From contig MSJI02000284.1 in assembly GCA_001931905.2 (NCBI GenBank), forward strand, positions 1-20,969: a stretch of 20,969 nt of DNA, read 5' to 3'. This DNA comes from Cladosporium sp. IMV 00045 (taxonomy: Eukaryota; Ascomycota; Dothideomycetes; Cladosporiales; Cladosporiaceae). Shown here piece after piece: positions 18,314 to 20,969 of the stretch. Under the pieces are notes generated by a model. The model had not been told where the DNA came from and searched no databases. It saw only the letters and a list, made by a program, of their open reading frames with translations. The translations under genes were made by a program, and so were the position numbers. Each line of letters begins with the position of its first letter. Positions within the stretch are counted from its first letter, which is position 1.

Positions 18314-18866
18314 GCGGTCTCACGCAGCGCAAATCCGCTCACTCGAATTCACAAGTCCATTCACGCAGACTACGCACATGCGACTCGACACCGCGCTTTC
18401 ACGGCACTATTGCACACATGATACCCGCGCGGCAGTAATATGCGCAAATTCTTTTCTGGATCGACAACCGGTTGAGGTGAGCTTCAACTTTCCTTTCTTT
18501 TCCTTCCCTTGCAATGATGAGAAACCTTTTTTGTCATCCTTAGACCTAAAGCCTCATGGGAGGGTACTTTGGGTTTGGCCTTTGGCATTTACCCCAGTGA
18601 CTTCCCGGAAAGGTTGGTGTGGACTTTAATCTTCTCTCTGAACGCAACACTTCACTCGACCGTTTGCAACTAGCATCTCGAAATTTGAGAAACATCAACT
18701 AATGGAATGTACAGATCCACGGATCCATCTATGCCAATGTAAACCTTAGCCGTACCGCAACTGACAGGGGCGAATGAAACACATGCGGGCGACAGCCCTT
18801 AGTGGAAGAATCGTCAAATGTCTATATCTATGTACAGCCGTAAAGATCATCAAAAAGAAAAACCCA
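18314..18866. other. Convergent intergenic region
   Basis: 553 bp between the stop codons of two converging genes. It is somewhat A/T-richer than the genes and has no open frame with recognisable content. It probably holds both 3' untranslated regions. No RNA gene seen. Confidence 0.45.
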
Positions 18867-19544
18867 TCACGCAACCCAATCATACACCACGCTTATCCTG
18901 AACACCTTCTCGCCCTTCTTCGTGAGCACTTTGCGCACCTGCCGCCTCTCGCCGTTGATCTCGCTCATGCCCCAGACCTGCTCAGCCGTCCAGCTGTCCG
19001 TCAGGCTCTCGACGTCCGTTTCGATCACCTCGCCCTCCATGCAGTCTTGCGTCCAGCCGGTTTTGAGGAAGTCGTCTTTTTCCAGGTCGGAGAATTTGAT
19101 CATCCTGGGAGATCATGGGAGTTAGTGAATGTGTTCGCCACGCCCGAATAACATCGTGAGGGGAAAGGAAAACATCACGTCCCCATATCTCAACAAACGG
19201 CACGAATAATAAATCAACCCAGAAAAGAAAAATCTCACTCACCTCGCCCTCCCCTTCACCTTTCCCCAAATCCGATCATCCTTCTCCCTCCACTGCCAAT
19301 TGAGCACGCGCTCCTCCTGGCTCTTCAGCCCGCCCGTGCTCAGCTGCTCGACGTCCAAACACACCACGCCGTCCTTGACGTACTGCCTCATCGTGACGGT
19401 GATGTTGCTGAAAGCCGCCGCCTGGCGCACCAGCCAGCCCACGCCTTGCATTTTGAGGACGGCCTCCATGGAGTCCGAGAGGGTTTTGTTGAGCGTGTAG
19501 GTCCCGCTCATGTTGGAGGGGCCGACGGTTGAGGGGGCGGCCAT
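18867..19544 (-). CDS. Conserved fungal small protein, possible lipocalin/FABP-like barrel
   Basis: On the minus strand exons are 19544-19243 and 19104-18867, giving 179 residues. The join AG|G yields KGRARMIKFSDLE. The intron is long for this window (138 nt), with GTGAGT donor and CACTAAC...CCCAG acceptor. The protein starts MAAPSTVGPSNMSGTYTLNK and alternates short beta-like strands: SGTYTLNKTLSD, GVGWLVRQAAAF, ITVTMRQYV, CLDVEQLSTGG, and later DSWTAEQVWGMSEINGERR and a final VFRISVVYDWVA. This order (GxYxxNKxxSD, then MQGVGW, then strands with a closing YDW) resembles a widespread fungal family with no assigned role; the pattern recalls fatty-acid-binding or lipocalin barrels, but that is inference. 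No signal peptide, so probably cytosolic. Start chosen for its ACCATGG context; there is no upstream in-frame ATG nearby. Confidence 0.82.
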
Positions 19545-20969
19545 GGTTGGTTCTGTGTTGTTCAATGGGTCGTGGGGGGTACGTGGTTTTGGTGTGGCGT
19601 TTGATATGGAGTTGGGGTTTTGGGTTTCCGTGCAGGGTTTGGTTGTTTGGATCCTGGGTGGTTTTTACTATGCCAAAGAGTCCTTTTTCTTCCTCGCCCA
19701 GTAGCAAACACACCAACAGGAAAGCTTCGTCCAGGACGGTTGCAAGAGAATATGCCGGCGTGTTTGTGCAGTTTTTGTCGTGTTTTGTATCAGTCGACGT
19801 TTCGCATGCGAATTATGTTGTAAAGATTGCGCAAATCGGGCTGTGGCGATCCCCCAGAGTTGGCCGGGGCTGGAAGTGTAAATTTAGAGAAAAGCCCTCG
19901 AGAGAACCGGATCGGAAATGAGGTTCACAGAACAGCGAATGGAAGAGGGCAGCAGTTCTAGATTCCCGGAGATTTGGGGGCGCAGATGTCGTAGTTGGTG
20001 GAGAAGAGAGGGTGGCTAATGAGGTGTACGTAAGCAAGAAGCGATGTCGTGGAGTCGCGTGCGCTGTGCGTGAAGGATTCAACAGGTGTAGTATTGGGCA
20101 GACAGCAAAAATCGACGAGGCACGGAATTGGCAAGGAAATCAGATGGCGTGGATGAATGGACAATTGGCTGAATGGGGCCAGTCGCTAATTTTCCTTAGG
20201 CCGAGAGAGCAGCTGCTTCTTCTTCAAAGAAACTCGTTATCGTCTTGGTACCGCCCCGTTGTCTTTCAACCCAGGATTTTTACAGTACACGCCGTGATGC
20301 CGTGATTTTTTATGCGCAACGTTCTAGGCATGGCTTCGCCTCCACGGGGTTTCTGTCCCTTCTCTTTCGAGAAAGCTTTGCGCACCTCTACCAATCACGC
20401 AGCTGTCTTCGACTTTCTTCATGAACGGCGACCTTCATTTTTCTCTTTTCGTTCCGCGGCTTCCGAGAGCTAGTCGGGTCGGCGATGTCATCGGTCGCGA
20501 GTCGCGAGAGTTCACCTAGCGATTGAATAACACAAAAAGACCGCGGCTTCTTTCGCTTCCGAGATGTGTTGGATTCCTCTTATGGAGGCTGACGAGGTGC
20601 AAGGAATTCGAGAGACTGACTGTGGTAACGTTACCGTGGAGGCTGTGTTTTTGTGCCTCCCAGCTTGTCACTTCACCATCGAATGCCAGCAAGATACTGA
20701 ACGAAAATGACGAGCTATTCCGTCACGGGCATTGTCTGTGAAGTAATGATTGAAACGGCTATATGCTTTTCACGCGAATGCCCCCAAAAGCTGGGTACCG
20801 TGTCCAGCTCGTCATCACTCGCTCGAAATTTGTGCGATTGCACTTGATGATTCCCGGATGATGATAGAGGTGTTTTGAGAAGAAACCAACCGACAACTCC
20901 TCCAACGCGCTTGCTCCCTTGCCCGGCCGTGAGAATGACACCAAAGATGAGAACCTGGAACAAAAAAAA
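19545..20969. other. Terminal intergenic region, no gene supported
   Basis: About 1.4 kb upstream of the small minus-strand gene. Open frames are short, overlapping and without recognisable domains. A GT-rich stretch (19561-19665) forms the distal leader or promoter of the minus-strand gene. The final eight bases are A, which on the minus strand gives a T-run followed by TTCCAG; this could be an exon acceptor of a gene outside the window, but the frame after it has no motif I know. Confidence 0.45.

Noticed and set aside
20715..20963. Minus-strand open frame at the right edge
   Set aside because: It begins at TTG, lacks any known motif, and the T-run plus TTCCAG could equally be chance.

Overview
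The window looks like nuclear DNA of a filamentous ascomycete (Pezizomycotina; Dothideomycetes is my guess from protein flavour, not proven). Genes are spaced, both strands are used, introns are mostly 50-80 nt with GT..AG ends and CTAAC/CTGAC branch points just upstream of the acceptor, and the families (Rad26/ATRIP, Zn2Cys6 regulator, RTA1, DUF1295) are typical fungal ones. I rebuilt nine spliced or partial genes by hand by tracking phase and conserved motifs.

Left part (1-8608), housekeeping: the 5' end of an ATRIP/Rad26-like checkpoint gene runs off the left edge on the minus strand. It is divergent from a complete CDP-diacylglycerol synthase gene (1197-2726) whose second intron appears to be GC-AG. 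After a 1.3 kb gap with CT-rich and alternating purine-pyrimidine tracts comes glycogen phosphorylase (4026-7236, ten exons, one of only 13 nt), then a Gvp36-like BAR-domain protein (7562-8608) with a stop-free 57-nt intron.

Middle part (9166-14.3 kb), more accessory: a minus-strand short-chain dehydrogenase shares a 630-bp divergent promoter region with a plus-strand Zn2Cys6 regulator that resembles Upc2-type sterol regulators and carries a one-base frameshift near its C-terminus. That gene converges on an RTA1-type seven-helix membrane protein (12264-13248, minus). Upstream of the RTA1 gene lies a degenerate tandem repeat with a 239-bp period (13.5-14.3 kb), with faint minus-strand protein memory. 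An unrecognised acidic ORF (15129-15695) follows.

Right part (15.8-21 kb): a DUF1295 (steroid 5-alpha-reductase-like) membrane protein on the minus strand is divergent from a fungal DUF3807-like protein (17501-18313). The latter converges on a conserved fungal small protein of unknown function (18867-19544, minus). The last 1.4 kb has no gene I can support.

Several middle genes have lipid or sterol themes (SDR, Upc2-like regulator, RTA1 exporter family, DUF1295). This is suggestive of a small lipid-response neighbourhood but co-regulation is not shown by the sequence. I found no CRISPR array, rRNA, tRNA or intact transposon.
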